This document shows positions 15,994 through 24,739 of a stretch of DNA of 64,000 nt, in pieces. The DNA is from Wansuia hejianensis. GTDB lineage: Bacteria; Bacillota; Clostridia; Lachnospirales; Lachnospiraceae. Positions within the stretch are counted from its first letter, which is position 1, and every line of letters begins with the position of its first letter. The notes under the pieces are model-generated. The model worked only from the letters and a program-made list of their open reading frames with translations, did not search any database and was not told the origin of the DNA. The translations under genes and the position numbers were made by a program. Location of the stretch: assembly GCF_014337215.1 (NCBI RefSeq), contig NZ_CP060635.1, positions 2,369,501-2,433,500 on the forward strand, in the 5' to 3' direction.

Positions 15994-18267
15994 TCACATG
16001 CACTTGCTCCATCCGCAGCTCTTACAGATATTACAGCCCCCTTCAAAAACCAGCGGCTCCCCGCATTCGGGACAGCGAATTTTCTTCTCCAGGCTCTTCA
16101 CTGCTTTCGGTTTCGGCGCTTTAGGCGGAACGTGAACCTTCTTCTCCTCTGATCCGAACAGTTCCTCCTGTACTTCATTATACATGTCCAGAAGCGCGTT
16201 GCCAACTGCCATCGGACAACAACTTCCCCTGCTCGTGTCTTTTTGCGTCGCGCGCCGCACAGAATAGGAAGGACAGGAGCCGGTGGAATTCAGCTGATCG
16301 ATGATCGTATAGATATCGATTCCCCCTCTGGCGCTGATAGAAATCATCCGGGAAAGCCCGATCATAAAATTATTGCAGCCGCCTGTAGAGCCTTTGCTCA
16401 GATATGTCTCTACCAGAGCGCCTGTATAGGGGTCAAACAGGGCGATACAGTGGAGGCTTCCGCAGCCTGTAATCAGCTTCCGTTTCTTCCCGATTACATC
16501 GTCGTTGATTTCCACGATCTCTCCCCGCGCCAGCCCTTCTCCCGCCACAGGGGATTTTTTCTTCTTCTCATCCTCGGCGTTCAGAATGCCCAGGCGCCTG
16601 CAGCCATCCCTGAAGATTGTCACGCCCTTCAGTCCCCGTTCATGGGCATAGCAGTACAGGCTCTCTGTCTCTTCCACGGTGAACTGGTTGGGCACGTTGA
16701 CTGTGGAGCTGATAGACGCGTCGATATGGGTCTGCCAGACAGCCTGCATATCTATTCTCTGGCGGTAATCCAGCGTCATGGCCGTCACAAAATAATCCGG
16801 AAGCTGGCTGTCATCCGTCAGCTTGTGCTCTTTCATATAAGTATCCACGATCTTTGTGTATACTTTATAGTACACATCCTTTCCGTGGAGTGATTCTGTC
16901 TTTCTCTCATAATAATTCGCGTAGACCGGCTCAATGCCTCCGGAAATTCCCAGCATTGTGGACAGCGTTCCTGTCGGCGCGATGGTCAGGAGCTGTGAAT
17001 TCCTGAGTCCATATTTTTTCACCAGCTCTCTGGTCGGGACCGACGTGTTGGCTTCAAAATACGGAGTGCTCATAATCTCTTCAACCTTGCATTTTGGAAA
17101 CGCCCCTTTTTCCCGGGCGAGCATGGCCGATGCTGCAATCGCCGTATCGGCCATGGCAAATCCAATCCTGTCACAGAGCTGGACGGCCTCTTCTTCCCCA
17201 TAGGCCAGTTCCATCTTCATGAGCATGTCCGCCAGCCCCATGATCCCCAGGCCGATCTGCCTCCAGTCAGCCACGCTTTCTCTCTGTTCCCCCAGGGGAT
17301 GAAGCGGAAGCCCTTCTTCCAGCACTTCATTCAGCGCGCGCACGCTCTCTTTTACACAGCTCTTGAATTCGTCAAAATCAAACATGGCTTCAGCAGTAAA
17401 TGGGTGTTTCACAAATTCCGACAGGTTCACACTGCCCAACAGACAGCTCCCGCCGGCCGGCAAAGGCTCTTCCGCACAGGGATTCACTCCCGCATAGGAA
17501 AATTCCTCCGTATTGGAAAGCAGATTCCAGCTGCTCACCCGGTCCCAGAACAGTGCTCCCGGCTCCGCATAATCCCAGTTGGTCTCTGCTATATGATGAA
17601 ACAGTTCCCTGGCGTCCACTGTTTTCTCAATCTCTTCACCTGTGGCTTCTCTGATATAATGAAGCCGGAACGGCTCATTTCTCTTCACCGCCCTCATAAA
17701 CTCATCCGATACGCGGACAGAAAGGTTGGCTTTTGTCACCTTGTTCAAATCCGTCTTCAAATCGATGAACTCTTCCACATCCGGATGGGAACAGTCAATG
17801 GAAATCATCAGCGCGCCCCTTCGCCCATTCTGTCCGATGAGGTTGGTGACCAGAGAATACAGCTCCATAAAAGACACTGCGCCGGTCGTCTCCTTGGCTG
17901 CATTATTGATTTTGGCCCCCCTTGGGCTCAGCCTGGAAATATCGATCCCGCAGCCGCCTCCATAGCTGTATGTCCGCGCCAGCTTTTTGGAGCACTCAAA
18001 AATACTTTCAATATCATCACTGGGAGGCTCGATCACGTAACAGTTAGACAGGGTGATCTTCCTTCCCTCATATTCCAACCCTCTGTTGGAGAGAATCCTG
18101 CCCCCAAAGAGAAACTTTTTCTCGCATATGAGCCGGGCGATTCTCTCATTCCCCCCGCTGATCCGTTCCAGCCAGCGGTCGAAGGATTCTCCCTCATAGC
18201 AATATTTCTTCTGCCAGATATCGCAGCCCAGCTGATTATCCTGCCCCAGCCATTCTTCTATATTCAC
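15994..18267 (-). CDS. nrdJ: Adenosylcobalamin-dependent (class II) ribonucleotide reductase
   Basis: A 757-residue enzyme that makes deoxyribonucleotides without oxygen, using coenzyme B12 as radical source. Recognisable blocks are FGGRILSNRG, the active-site cysteine region SNCYVIEPPSDD, SYGGGCGIDISRLSPRG, NPCAEEPLPAGGSC, and the phosphate loop IAPTGTLSTMLG followed by SGGIEPVYANYY. A C-terminal zinc ribbon (CPECGEPL...CKSCGWSKC) matches the TSCPD-type end of this subgroup. The ATG follows GGAGG-like bases. It is a housekeeping gene of anaerobes and indicates a cobalamin supply. No cobalamin riboswitch is visible upstream. Confidence 0.95.
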   Translation of the reverse strand: MNIEEWLGQDNQLGCDIWQKKYCYEGESFDRWLERISGGNERIARLICEKKFLFGGRILSNRGLEYEGRKITLSNCYVIEPPSDDIESIFECSKKLARTYSYGGGCGIDISRLSPRGAKINNAAKETTGAVSFMELYSLVTNLIGQNGRRGALMISIDCSHPDVEEFIDLKTDLNKVTKANLSVRVSDEFMRAVKRNEPFRLHYIREATGEEIEKTVDARELFHHIAETNWDYAEPGALFWDRVSSWNLLSNTEEFSYAGVNPCAEEPLPAGGSCLLGSVNLSEFVKHPFTAEAMFDFDEFKSCVKESVRALNEVLEEGLPLHPLGEQRESVADWRQIGLGIMGLADMLMKMELAYGEEEAVQLCDRIGFAMADTAIAASAMLAREKGAFPKCKVEEIMSTPYFEANTSVPTRELVKKYGLRNSQLLTIAPTGTLSTMLGISGGIEPVYANYYERKTESLHGKDVYYKVYTKIVDTYMKEHKLTDDSQLPDYFVTAMTLDYRQRIDMQAVWQTHIDASISSTVNVPNQFTVEETESLYCYAHERGLKGVTIFRDGCRRLGILNAEDEKKKKSPVAGEGLARGEIVEINDDVIGKKRKLITGCGSLHCIALFDPYTGALVETYLSKGSTGGCNNFMIGLSRMISISARGGIDIYTIIDQLNSTGSCPSYSVRRATQKDTSRGSCCPMAVGNALLDMYNEVQEELFGSEEKKVHVPPKAPKPKAVKSLEKKIRCPECGEPLVFEGGCNICKSCGWSKCM

Positions 18268-18414
18268 GCTGCCTCTTCCTCCTTTTTCAACAATATTTAG
18301 CGATCGATCTCCATATTAACACAATATATGGCGTTTTTCAAGATATAGGCGCTTCCCCTCTGCATTTCTTACCGTAATATGGAAAATATGCCCAATCATA
18401 TCTGTCTGCGATAT

Positions 18415-18451
18415 TAAAAAAGACGCCCCGGTCGGGTCTGTCCGGAACGCC
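18415..18451 (-). terminator. Rho-independent terminator after ECF gene
   Basis: On the minus strand GGCGTTCCGG pairs (with G-U pairs) to CCGGGGCGTC, followed by TTTTTT. It lies 19 bases downstream of the stop codon at 18470. Confidence 0.8.
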
Positions 18452-18469
18452 TCTATATTTCTGATTCAG

Positions 18470-19075
18470 TTATTCATTTATTCTCAAAGCTTTACTTACT
18501 GCTTTGGAAATGATTCCTCCTGCCGCGCAGGCAACGATCGCTTCCACAACTCCGTTGATTCCCACAAAAGCGATCAAAAAAGCCCACAGCCCCAAACCTC
18601 CCATGGTTTGGTTAAGCCCCTGGATGTAATCTGTGTTCCAGAAGCAGACCATCAAAAGCCCCATAAAAAACACTGTATTCAGCACTGCTCCGGAGAGCCC
18701 GCCCACGAAATAAGATACTGTTTTCGTCTTGTCAATCCTGTGAACGCCTCTGAAAATCACTCCTGCCAGAAATCCCATCAGGGTCCGGGTCGGCACACAG
18801 ACCAGGAATGTCAGAAATGGATTAATGCTGAGAAGCGCCGCGCCAAAAGCATCTGCTCCAAAGCACTGTGCAAAGCTTGTAAGACCGAATACAGCCCCCA
18901 GAACAGCCCCCGCGGCCGGTCCGACCAGCATGGCACCGATCACCACCGGAATCGATAAAAGCGAAATAGAAAGGAGACCTATCTTCAGGTATCCCAGCGG
19001 CGTGTAGGACATTACCAGCAGCACCGCAATAAGTATGGCCATCTGTACCATCTTAAGAGTTCTCTTATTTTTCAT
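18470..19075 (-). CDS. ECF transporter S component (vitamin-binding membrane subunit)
   Basis: A 201-residue membrane protein with about six hydrophobic helices. The segment TPLGYLKIGLLSISLLSIPVVIGAMLVGP (given in part) and the following GAVFGLTSF are typical of the ECF_trnsprt substrate-binding subunit family. The energising subunits (EcfA1, EcfA2 and EcfT) are not here and would be shared from elsewhere. The close family pattern resembles pantothenate-type (PanT-like) S components, but the vitamin cannot be assigned securely. It is a single-gene unit with its own terminator. Confidence 0.85.
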   Translation of the reverse strand: MKNKRTLKMVQMAILIAVLLVMSYTPLGYLKIGLLSISLLSIPVVIGAMLVGPAAGAVLGAVFGLTSFAQCFGADAFGAALLSINPFLTFLVCVPTRTLMGFLAGVIFRGVHRIDKTKTVSYFVGGLSGAVLNTVFFMGLLMVCFWNTDYIQGLNQTMGGLGLWAFLIAFVGINGVVEAIVACAAGGIISKAVSKALRINE

Positions 19076-19236
19076 TGTTTTCCCTCCTGTTATTATTCCC
19101 GCTTCCCGGGATATAATACATTTACCGGAATCAGATCAGGAAAAACCGACCCGTGCTATTCTCCTCCTCATAACCGGTATGTTAAAAATACAACAATTTT
19201 TTCAGAAATACAAGTCTTTTTTTCACTCTGCCCGCC

Positions 19237-19299
19237 TTGACACCCCCTTTAAAATGTGCAAAATTAAGAACAATAAGAAAATCCCGCTTTTCAGCGGGA
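19237..19299 (+). promoter_or_regulatory. Promoter -35 and leader hairpin before the SRAP gene
   Basis: TTGACA (19237-19242) has a weak -10-like AAAATT 17 bp later. A TCCCGC-TTTTCA-GCGGGA hairpin (19282-19299) then ends immediately before the AGAAAGGGA ribosome binding site. The stem could modulate access to that site. No LexA-type box was recognised. Confidence 0.4.
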
Positions 19300-19312
19300 G
19301 AAAGGGACAATT

Positions 19313-19900
19313 ATGTGCGGAAGATATTATATAGACGACGATACAGCCAGAGCTATTGAACAGCTGGTCCGCCGCTTAGATCAGAGCTTTTCACTTCATA
19401 TCCAGACCGGAGACATATTTCCGGGCCAACAGGCACCCATATTACTGGCCGGAGCTTCAGGCCTTACGGCCGGACTGCTCCCCTGGGGATTCCCCGGCTT
19501 TCAGAAAAGCCGCCTGATCTTCAATGCCCGTTCTGAAAGCGTCCTGGAAAAACCCATGTTCCGGGACAGCATAAAGTCGCGGCGCTGCGTCATACCAGCC
19601 AGATCCTTCTACGAATGGAACAGGCAGAGGGAAAAATATACCTTTTCCCGCCCGGACCATGGCCCTCTCTATCTTGCCGGGCTGTACCGGCGTTTTGAAG
19701 AAGAAGATCACTTTGTCATCCTGACTACCGCCGCTAACAATTCCATGCAGGAAATCCACCCGCGGATGCCCCTGATCCTGGAAAACGGCCAGCTCCGGGA
19801 CTGGATATTCGATACCGGAAAGGCTGAAGCTCTTCTCCGGCAGGCTCCCCCTGAACTGGATGCCACCGCCGAATACCATCAGCAAACGCTGAAATTCTAA
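19313..19900 (+). CDS. SOS response-associated peptidase (SRAP/YedK/HMCES family)
   Basis: A 195-residue protein that crosslinks to abasic sites in single-stranded DNA and shields them. The invariant start MCGRY places the catalytic C2 after methionine removal. The other family residues are visible in FNARSESV (N), CVIPARSFYEW (E in FYEW) and the HPRMPLIL histidine. The gene heads a three-gene DNA-damage tolerance cassette with the Y-family polymerase at 19977 and the small protein at 21264, all on the plus strand with short gaps. Confidence 0.93.
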   Translation: MCGRYYIDDDTARAIEQLVRRLDQSFSLHIQTGDIFPGQQAPILLAGASGLTAGLLPWGFPGFQKSRLIFNARSESVLEKPMFRDSIKSRRCVIPARSFYEWNRQREKYTFSRPDHGPLYLAGLYRRFEEEDHFVILTTAANNSMQEIHPRMPLILENGQLRDWIFDTGKAEALLRQAPPELDATAEYHQQTLKF

Positions 19901-19976
19901 CCTGTTTTCTTCCTCCCTTTTCCAGTTTACTTCCTCCTGATGCTGTGCTATGCTGGCCACATAGGAGGTCGAATGT

Positions 19977-21242
19977 ATGTTCGATAAAATTATTTTTCAT
20001 GTGGACGTCAACTCTGCCTTTCTGAGCTGGGAGGCAGTTCACCGGATCACACACCTTAAGGGAACTGTGGATCTCCGTGAGATCCCTTCCGCCATAGGCG
20101 GGGATATCAGCCAGCGTCACGGCATCATCCTGGCAAAATCCCTTCCGGCTAAAAAATACGGCATCCACACAGGAGAATCCATTCCGGAAGCCCTTCAGAA
20201 ATGTCCCGGCCTCTTTCTCGCACCGCCCAACTACGGCCTATACGAGAAGAGTTCCAGGGCTTTTCTTAACATTCTGCGAGAGTACTCCCCCTGTGTAGAG
20301 CCTTTCAGCATCGACGAGGCCTATGTAGACGTGTCGGAAACTGCCGCCCTCTACGGAACTCCTGAGGAGGCGGCCCAATCTGTCAGCCGTCAGATTCGTG
20401 AAACTCTGGGTTTCACCGTGAATATCGGAATTTCTTCCAATAAATTACTGGCTAAAATGGCCTCTGATTTCCAAAAGCCCGACCGGGTGCACACTTTGTT
20501 TCCCGGGGATATCCCCCATAAGCTGTGGCCGCTTCCGGTCTCCGATTTATTTTTTGTCGGACGTGCCTCTGCCCGGAAGCTTCTGAATCTGGGCATCCGC
20601 ACCATCGGCGATCTGGCCCATGCCGATCCCTCTCTGATCCGGTTTCATCTAAAAAAACATGGAGAGGTGCTTCAGGCCTTTGCCAACGGTATTGATCTTT
20701 CTCCGGTAACCGCTGTACCGCCCCCCAACAAAGGCTATGGAAACAGCACGACCACCCCCTTTGATATCACCCGGCCTTCCGATGCTTCCCTGGTCCTTCT
20801 GGGATTGGCTGAGACAGTGTCCGCCCGGCTCCGGGCAGATCAGGTAAAGGCAGAAGTCCTGTCTGTTTCCATTAAATACAGCGATTTTTCCTGCCACTCC
20901 CATCAGTGCATTCTCCCGGAGGCCACTGACATTACCATTGAGCTGGCACGCACCGCCTTCCGCCTTTTTCAGGAATCCTGGAACGGGCGGCCGGTCCGTC
21001 ACCTGGGTATCCATATCACCCGCATCGCCACCGGAGCACCTGCCCGGCAGCTGGAACTCTTTCCCTCTGCAGACTATGAAAAACTGGAACAGATGGATCA
21101 AACCGTCGACATCATCCGCAAACGATTCGGAAATGATGCGGTAAAACGCGCCGTCTTCTTAAAAACCCCCGTCGATCACCGTTCCGGAGGCATCAGCAGA
21201 GAAAAACGTTCCGTCGACTATGAACGGCTGAATCTGAAATAA
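19977..21242 (+). CDS. dinB: Y-family DNA polymerase IV
   Basis: A 421-residue translesion polymerase. Catalytic carboxylates are in FHVDVNSAFLSWE (near residue 8) and FSIDEAYVDVSE (about 104). The helix-hairpin-helix region NLGIRTIGDLAH and the little-finger domain follow. The start follows AGGAGG by 9 bases. Its place behind a SRAP gene suggests joint handling of abasic and blocked templates. The C-terminus (about 405-421) carries no obvious beta-clamp QLxLF motif; RQLELFPS at about 350 is a candidate clamp-binding site. Confidence 0.93.
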   Translation: MFDKIIFHVDVNSAFLSWEAVHRITHLKGTVDLREIPSAIGGDISQRHGIILAKSLPAKKYGIHTGESIPEALQKCPGLFLAPPNYGLYEKSSRAFLNILREYSPCVEPFSIDEAYVDVSETAALYGTPEEAAQSVSRQIRETLGFTVNIGISSNKLLAKMASDFQKPDRVHTLFPGDIPHKLWPLPVSDLFFVGRASARKLLNLGIRTIGDLAHADPSLIRFHLKKHGEVLQAFANGIDLSPVTAVPPPNKGYGNSTTTPFDITRPSDASLVLLGLAETVSARLRADQVKAEVLSVSIKYSDFSCHSHQCILPEATDITIELARTAFRLFQESWNGRPVRHLGIHITRIATGAPARQLELFPSADYEKLEQMDQTVDIIRKRFGNDAVKRAVFLKTPVDHRSGGISREKRSVDYERLNLK

Positions 21243-21263
21243 AATTAAGGAAGGAGATTTCCT

Positions 21264-21572
21264 ATGGCTTTTGGCACAGAGACATATACAGAACGCCCGG
21301 ACGCCGGAAAGCTGCCCGGGAAGAAACAAAATATTGCTGTAGACTGCTGGTTCACCAGCAAAGGGAAAACCATCCCCCGAATGTTCAAATATCAGGATGA
21401 AGAAGGCATTCTGCACAGCGTGTCCGGCCTTCGCATACTCTGCCAGGAAGAAAAATATTATTGCGGCGTCCCAACCCTGGAATACCTCTGCGAAGTCATC
21501 CAGGACCAGTACCGCACACAGGTAAAATTAATCTTTCTCCTGGAAGAACATCGTTGGATGCTCTGTCCCTAA
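21264..21572 (+). CDS. Small conserved-looking protein of unknown function behind dinB
   Basis: A 102-residue protein starting MAFGTETYTERPDAGK, with AAGGAGA before the ATG and only 21 bases after dinB. It is predicted to be soluble. It contains two cysteines in the middle (RILCQEEKYYCG) and a beta-rich pattern (VDCWFTSKGKTIPRMFKYQD, then VKLIFLLEEHRW). I do not recognise a named domain. The tight spacing and strand imply co-expression with SRAP and DinB and perhaps a role in lesion bypass. The gene ends one base before the convergent threonine aldolase gene. Confidence 0.75.
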   Translation: MAFGTETYTERPDAGKLPGKKQNIAVDCWFTSKGKTIPRMFKYQDEEGILHSVSGLRILCQEEKYYCGVPTLEYLCEVIQDQYRTQVKLIFLLEEHRWMLCP

Positions 21573-21573
21573 A

Positions 21574-22611
21574 TTACGGGATACTATGAATCTTTTCAAT
21601 CAGTTTCCCGGCCTCTTCCTCTGTCGTAGCCCAGCTGGTTACAAAGCGGACGATCATATGGCTTTCATCGTATTTCCCCCACACTTCGTATTCAAAATCC
21701 GGATGAAACGCTTCCATCTGCTCCTTGTTCAGAATGGGGAACTGCTGGTTGGTAACTGAGTTTCCAAACATGGGGATTCCTTTATGTTCAAAAGCTCTTC
21801 TGATGTCCTGCGCATAGTTTACCGCTTTTGCACAGATTCCGGAGTAAAGGCCGTCCTCAAACAGTACATCAAATTGAAGCCCCAGAAGCCAGCCCTTTGC
21901 CAACATGGCTCCTTTCTGTTTGATGAAATAGCGGAAATCTCTTTTCAGGCTGTCATTAGAGATGACCACCGCTTCTCCGAACAGCGCGCCGCATTTCGTT
22001 CCGCCTATGTAAAATACGTCACACAGTTCGGCAATATCTGCCAGGCTCAGATCGTTGGACGGACTGGACAGGCCGTATCCCATTCTGGCTCCATCCAGAT
22101 ACAGAGGAAGTCCATACCGGCGGCAAACGCTGCTGATTTCCTTTAGCTCTTTCCGGTTGTAAAGTGTTCCGCTTTCTGTAGGGAATGACAGATATACCAT
22201 TCCTGGCTGCACCATGTGTTCCCTTATACTGCACGCGAGATCATTTTTACAATACTCCTCAATCTGGCTGGCAGATATCTTTCCGTCAGACGGCTGCAGC
22301 GTCAGGACTTTATGTCCGGTAGCCTCAATAGCGCCCGTTTCATGGCAGGCAATATGCCCTTCAGCCGCTGCCAGCACACCTTGGTGAGGACGGAGAATGG
22401 CGGAAATTACCGTCAGATTCGTCTGCGTTCCCCCCGCCAGAAAATGAACGTCTGCTTCAGGCGCCCCGCAAGCCCTGCGAATCTTTTCCCGTGCACTGCC
22501 GCAGTATGGATCATTGCCATAACCCGGCATCTGGATGTTATTCGTCTCAGCCAGTTTTTCCAGTATCTTCGGATGACAGCCTTCCAAGTAATCACACTGA
22601 AAATTTAACAT
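21574..22611 (-). CDS. ltaE: Low-specificity L-threonine aldolase
   Basis: A 345-residue PLP enzyme of the fold type I beta-eliminating lyase group. It cleaves threonine or allo-threonine to glycine and acetaldehyde. Visible signatures are the substrate-loop start PGYGNDPY, the glycine-rich FLAGGTQTNLT, HIACHETGAIEATGHK, LYLDGARMGYGL and the PLP-lysine motif YIGGTKCGALFGEAV (about 215). Length fits the family. It is a stand-alone gene, convergent with the dinB cassette. Activity on other beta-hydroxy amino acids is possible. Confidence 0.9.
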   Translation of the reverse strand: MLNFQCDYLEGCHPKILEKLAETNNIQMPGYGNDPYCGSAREKIRRACGAPEADVHFLAGGTQTNLTVISAILRPHQGVLAAAEGHIACHETGAIEATGHKVLTLQPSDGKISASQIEEYCKNDLACSIREHMVQPGMVYLSFPTESGTLYNRKELKEISSVCRRYGLPLYLDGARMGYGLSSPSNDLSLADIAELCDVFYIGGTKCGALFGEAVVISNDSLKRDFRYFIKQKGAMLAKGWLLGLQFDVLFEDGLYSGICAKAVNYAQDIRRAFEHKGIPMFGNSVTNQQFPILNKEQMEAFHPDFEYEVWGKYDESHMIVRFVTSWATTEEEAGKLIEKIHSIP

Positions 22612-22735
22612 TTCTTATTCCTCCCTATTTCCCTGTCAGATCACTTTTTCCTCTATTGTATAATAGATCAGATTCAAAAACAACTGACAGGATCGGCTCC
22701 CTTGCCGTTGTCTGCAGAATGTCCAATTTACACAT

Positions 22736-22800
22736 CATTCCATATTTACTTCATTCCATTCCATATTTACTTTGATGTTTGGAACAGGCTCTGCTATAAT
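22736..22800 (+). promoter_or_regulatory. Promoter with paired 16-bp direct repeats before the sialidase-like gene
   Basis: -35 TTGATG (22772-22777) and -10 TATAAT (22795-22800) are separated by 17 bp. Just upstream, CATTCCATATTTACTT occurs twice (22736-22751 and 22757-22772), with starts 21 bp apart, i.e. two helical turns. This is the arrangement expected for a dimeric regulator touching the -35 region. The regulator is unknown. Confidence 0.65.
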
Positions 22801-22843
22801 ACAGGAAATGAGTATGCCGTCAGGCTATAAAAAGGAGGTTGCT

Positions 22844-23947
22844 ATGCGAATAAAAGTCAATCCATACCGCTGTGTCATCGGAGATGAAACCGGATCGGAC
22901 ACATCTGTCTTTTACAATTTTCCGTCCTGTGAACGTTTATCAGACGGCAGCTTTTTCATCTGCGCCAGGAAGATTAACGGACTTCAGGACCCCGCAGGCA
23001 GCCAGGTGTCTGTGCGCTACTGGCCGGAAGAAGACCGGGTGGAGCCAGCCTGCTCGCCGGCCTGCCATGATATGTTGAGCAATCCTGACAAGGGAATTTA
23101 CATGTGTCATGTCACAGAACTTTCTCCCAATGAATTGATAGCCATCTATCCCCTGATTCACACAGATTCCTCCAAACCCTTGTTTTCCGAAAAATATGAT
23201 GGCATCCAGCCCTGTACTTGCCGTATTACCCGCTCTCACGACAACGGCCATACCTGGGATCTGCCGGAAAATCTGGCATACACGATGCCCGATGCTATCA
23301 TACCCGGAAAAATCCAAAAGCTGGCTGACGGCATGATCGGTTTTCCGATGGAAATGCACAATCTTTACGAAATGCCCTATCAGGAACCGCTCCAAGGACG
23401 TTTTATTTACTCCGTAGACGGAGGAAAAACTTTTGACCGGGCTTCTTTCTTTCCTCACCCGGAAGATTTTCTTGCCGGAGATGCCAGATGTACAGAGGAT
23501 TCTCTGGGGAACCTGACAATATTTTTCTGGGCCTATGATATGAAGGATATGAAAGACCTGAAGGTGCACAGGACCATCAGCCATGACTCTGGCCGTTCCT
23601 TTTCCCCGCTGGAGCCAATTGAACTAAAAAAACAGATTACTTCCCCTTTTTACATTGACGAAAACAATTTTCTCTGTATTTATCAGGAACGCTTTTCCGA
23701 TCAGCCCGGTATAAAGGCCATGCTGAGTCATGACGGGGGAATGACCTGGGATGCTGACAGCGCTACCCCTTTATTCCTCTGTGAAGGAACTCCTGACGGT
23801 GAAAATCCTTTCGCCCAGTTTGAACAATACAAATTCGGTTATTCTACCCTGACCAGAATCAGCCAGACCAAAGCGCTAGCCACATTCTGGAACACCAATG
23901 GCGTCACTTCCTGCATTTCCGTATGTGAGATCTGGACCGAAGAATAA
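22844..23947 (+). CDS. BNR/sialidase-fold protein (exo-alpha-sialidase superfamily)
   Basis: A 367-residue predicted six-bladed beta-propeller. Four Asp-box turns are seen: SHDNGHTW, SVDGGKTF, SHDSGRSF and SHDGGMTW. The start is the ATG 6 bases after AAGGAGG; the longer open frame overlaps the promoter. There is no signal peptide, so the protein appears cytoplasmic, unlike secreted sialidases. An arginine triad was not clearly identifiable by eye, so the activity could be on another sugar, or non-catalytic. It is a monocistronic gene with its own promoter and terminator. Confidence 0.8.
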   Translation: MRIKVNPYRCVIGDETGSDTSVFYNFPSCERLSDGSFFICARKINGLQDPAGSQVSVRYWPEEDRVEPACSPACHDMLSNPDKGIYMCHVTELSPNELIAIYPLIHTDSSKPLFSEKYDGIQPCTCRITRSHDNGHTWDLPENLAYTMPDAIIPGKIQKLADGMIGFPMEMHNLYEMPYQEPLQGRFIYSVDGGKTFDRASFFPHPEDFLAGDARCTEDSLGNLTIFFWAYDMKDMKDLKVHRTISHDSGRSFSPLEPIELKKQITSPFYIDENNFLCIYQERFSDQPGIKAMLSHDGGMTWDADSATPLFLCEGTPDGENPFAQFEQYKFGYSTLTRISQTKALATFWNTNGVTSCISVCEIWTEE

Positions 23948-23982
23948 CCACAGAAAAATACAGAAAAACTTTTAAACGAACA

Positions 23983-24010
23983 AAAAAGCACCGCAGAAAC
24001 GGTGCTTTTT
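23983..24010. terminator. Bidirectional terminator between sialidase-like gene and tRNA-Gly
   Basis: AAAAAGCACCG-CAGAAA-CGGTGCTTTTT forms an 11-bp stem with A and T runs on both sides. It serves the plus-strand gene and the minus-strand tRNAs. Confidence 0.88.
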
Positions 24011-24013
24011 ATC

Positions 24014-24085
24014 AGCGCGAGACGGGATTCGAACCCGCGACCCCAACCTTGGCAAGGTTGTACTCCACCCCTGAGCCACTCGCGC
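24014..24085 (-). tRNA. tRNA-Gly (anticodon GCC)
   Basis: A cloverleaf can be drawn on the minus strand. The acceptor stem GCGCGAG pairs with CTCGCGC, the anticodon arm is CAACC-TTGCCAA-GGTTG, and the T arm carries GGTTCGAATCC. The anticodon is GCC. The CCA end is not encoded. Confidence 0.95.
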
Positions 24086-24122
24086 ATATATATAAACGGA
24101 AACGCGTCATGCAATTTCCGAA

Positions 24123-24193
24123 AGCAGGTGATGGGAATCGAACCCACGTATCCAGCTTGGAAGGCTGGTGTTCTACCATTGAACTACACCTGC
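24123..24193 (-). tRNA. tRNA-Gly (anticodon TCC)
   Basis: Minus-strand cloverleaf with acceptor GCAGGTG/CACCTGC, anticodon arm CCAGC-CTTCCAA-GCTGG and T-arm GGTTCGATTCC. It lies 37 bases upstream of the tRNA-Gly(GCC) gene, so the two are probably one transcript. Confidence 0.95.
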
Positions 24194-24289
24194 AAAATAT
24201 CTGGTTAACATCACCAGCACAAAATACTTTACACTATTTTTCCAATAATGTCAACCAGATATTTTCATTTTCCTTAATTTTTTGATATC

Positions 24290-24724
24290 TTAAATAACAA
24301 AGTTGTTTCCTGCCTCTTCGCTCCAATCCTTCAGATCCTCCAGCGTATATTGATCCACTACGCCTTTAATCGCCTGGTCCAGCTCTTTCCATAGTCTCAG
24401 AGTAACACAGGTTTCAGAGCGGGGACAGTCATTGATCTCCGAATCAAGACATTCCACCGGAGCCAGGCTGCCTTCCGTCAGCCTCAGGATGGATCCTACT
24501 GTATATTCTCCTGGCTGCCTCATCAGCCGGTAGCCGCCCTGCGGGCCGCGGATACTTTTTAGATAACCAGCCCTGACCAAGATAGAAACGATCTGCTCCA
24601 GATATTTTACTGAAATCTCCTGACGCGCTGCTATATCCTTTACCCGTACCGGCTCTCCGTCGTTATGCTGCACGATGTCCAGCATCAAACGCAGCGCATA
24701 TCTTCCCTTCGTGGATATTTTCAT
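24290..24724 (-). CDS. Rrf2-family regulator (CymR/IscR-like)
   Basis: A 144-residue winged-helix regulator starting MKISTKGRYALRLMLD. The recognition region is ISVKYLEQIVSILVRAGYLKSIRGPQGGY. Three cysteines in ECLDSEINDCPRSETC match the iron-sulfur ligand spacing of IscR-type Rrf2 proteins. It is encoded 15 bases after cysK on the same strand. In Firmicutes, the Rrf2 protein CymR acts with CysK to control cysteine metabolism, so it probably senses sulfur status or iron-sulfur state. Confidence 0.92.
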   Translation of the reverse strand: MKISTKGRYALRLMLDIVQHNDGEPVRVKDIAARQEISVKYLEQIVSILVRAGYLKSIRGPQGGYRLMRQPGEYTVGSILRLTEGSLAPVECLDSEINDCPRSETCVTLRLWKELDQAIKGVVDQYTLEDLKDWSEEAGNNFVI

Positions 24725-24739
24725 AGGCCTCCCCCTTCC

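Noticed and set aside
19076..19200. Tetrahydrofolate or other vitamin riboswitch before the ECF gene
   Set aside because: The leader contains GGAGAATAG-like bases but not the conserved core blocks of the THF, TPP, FMN or cobalamin classes.
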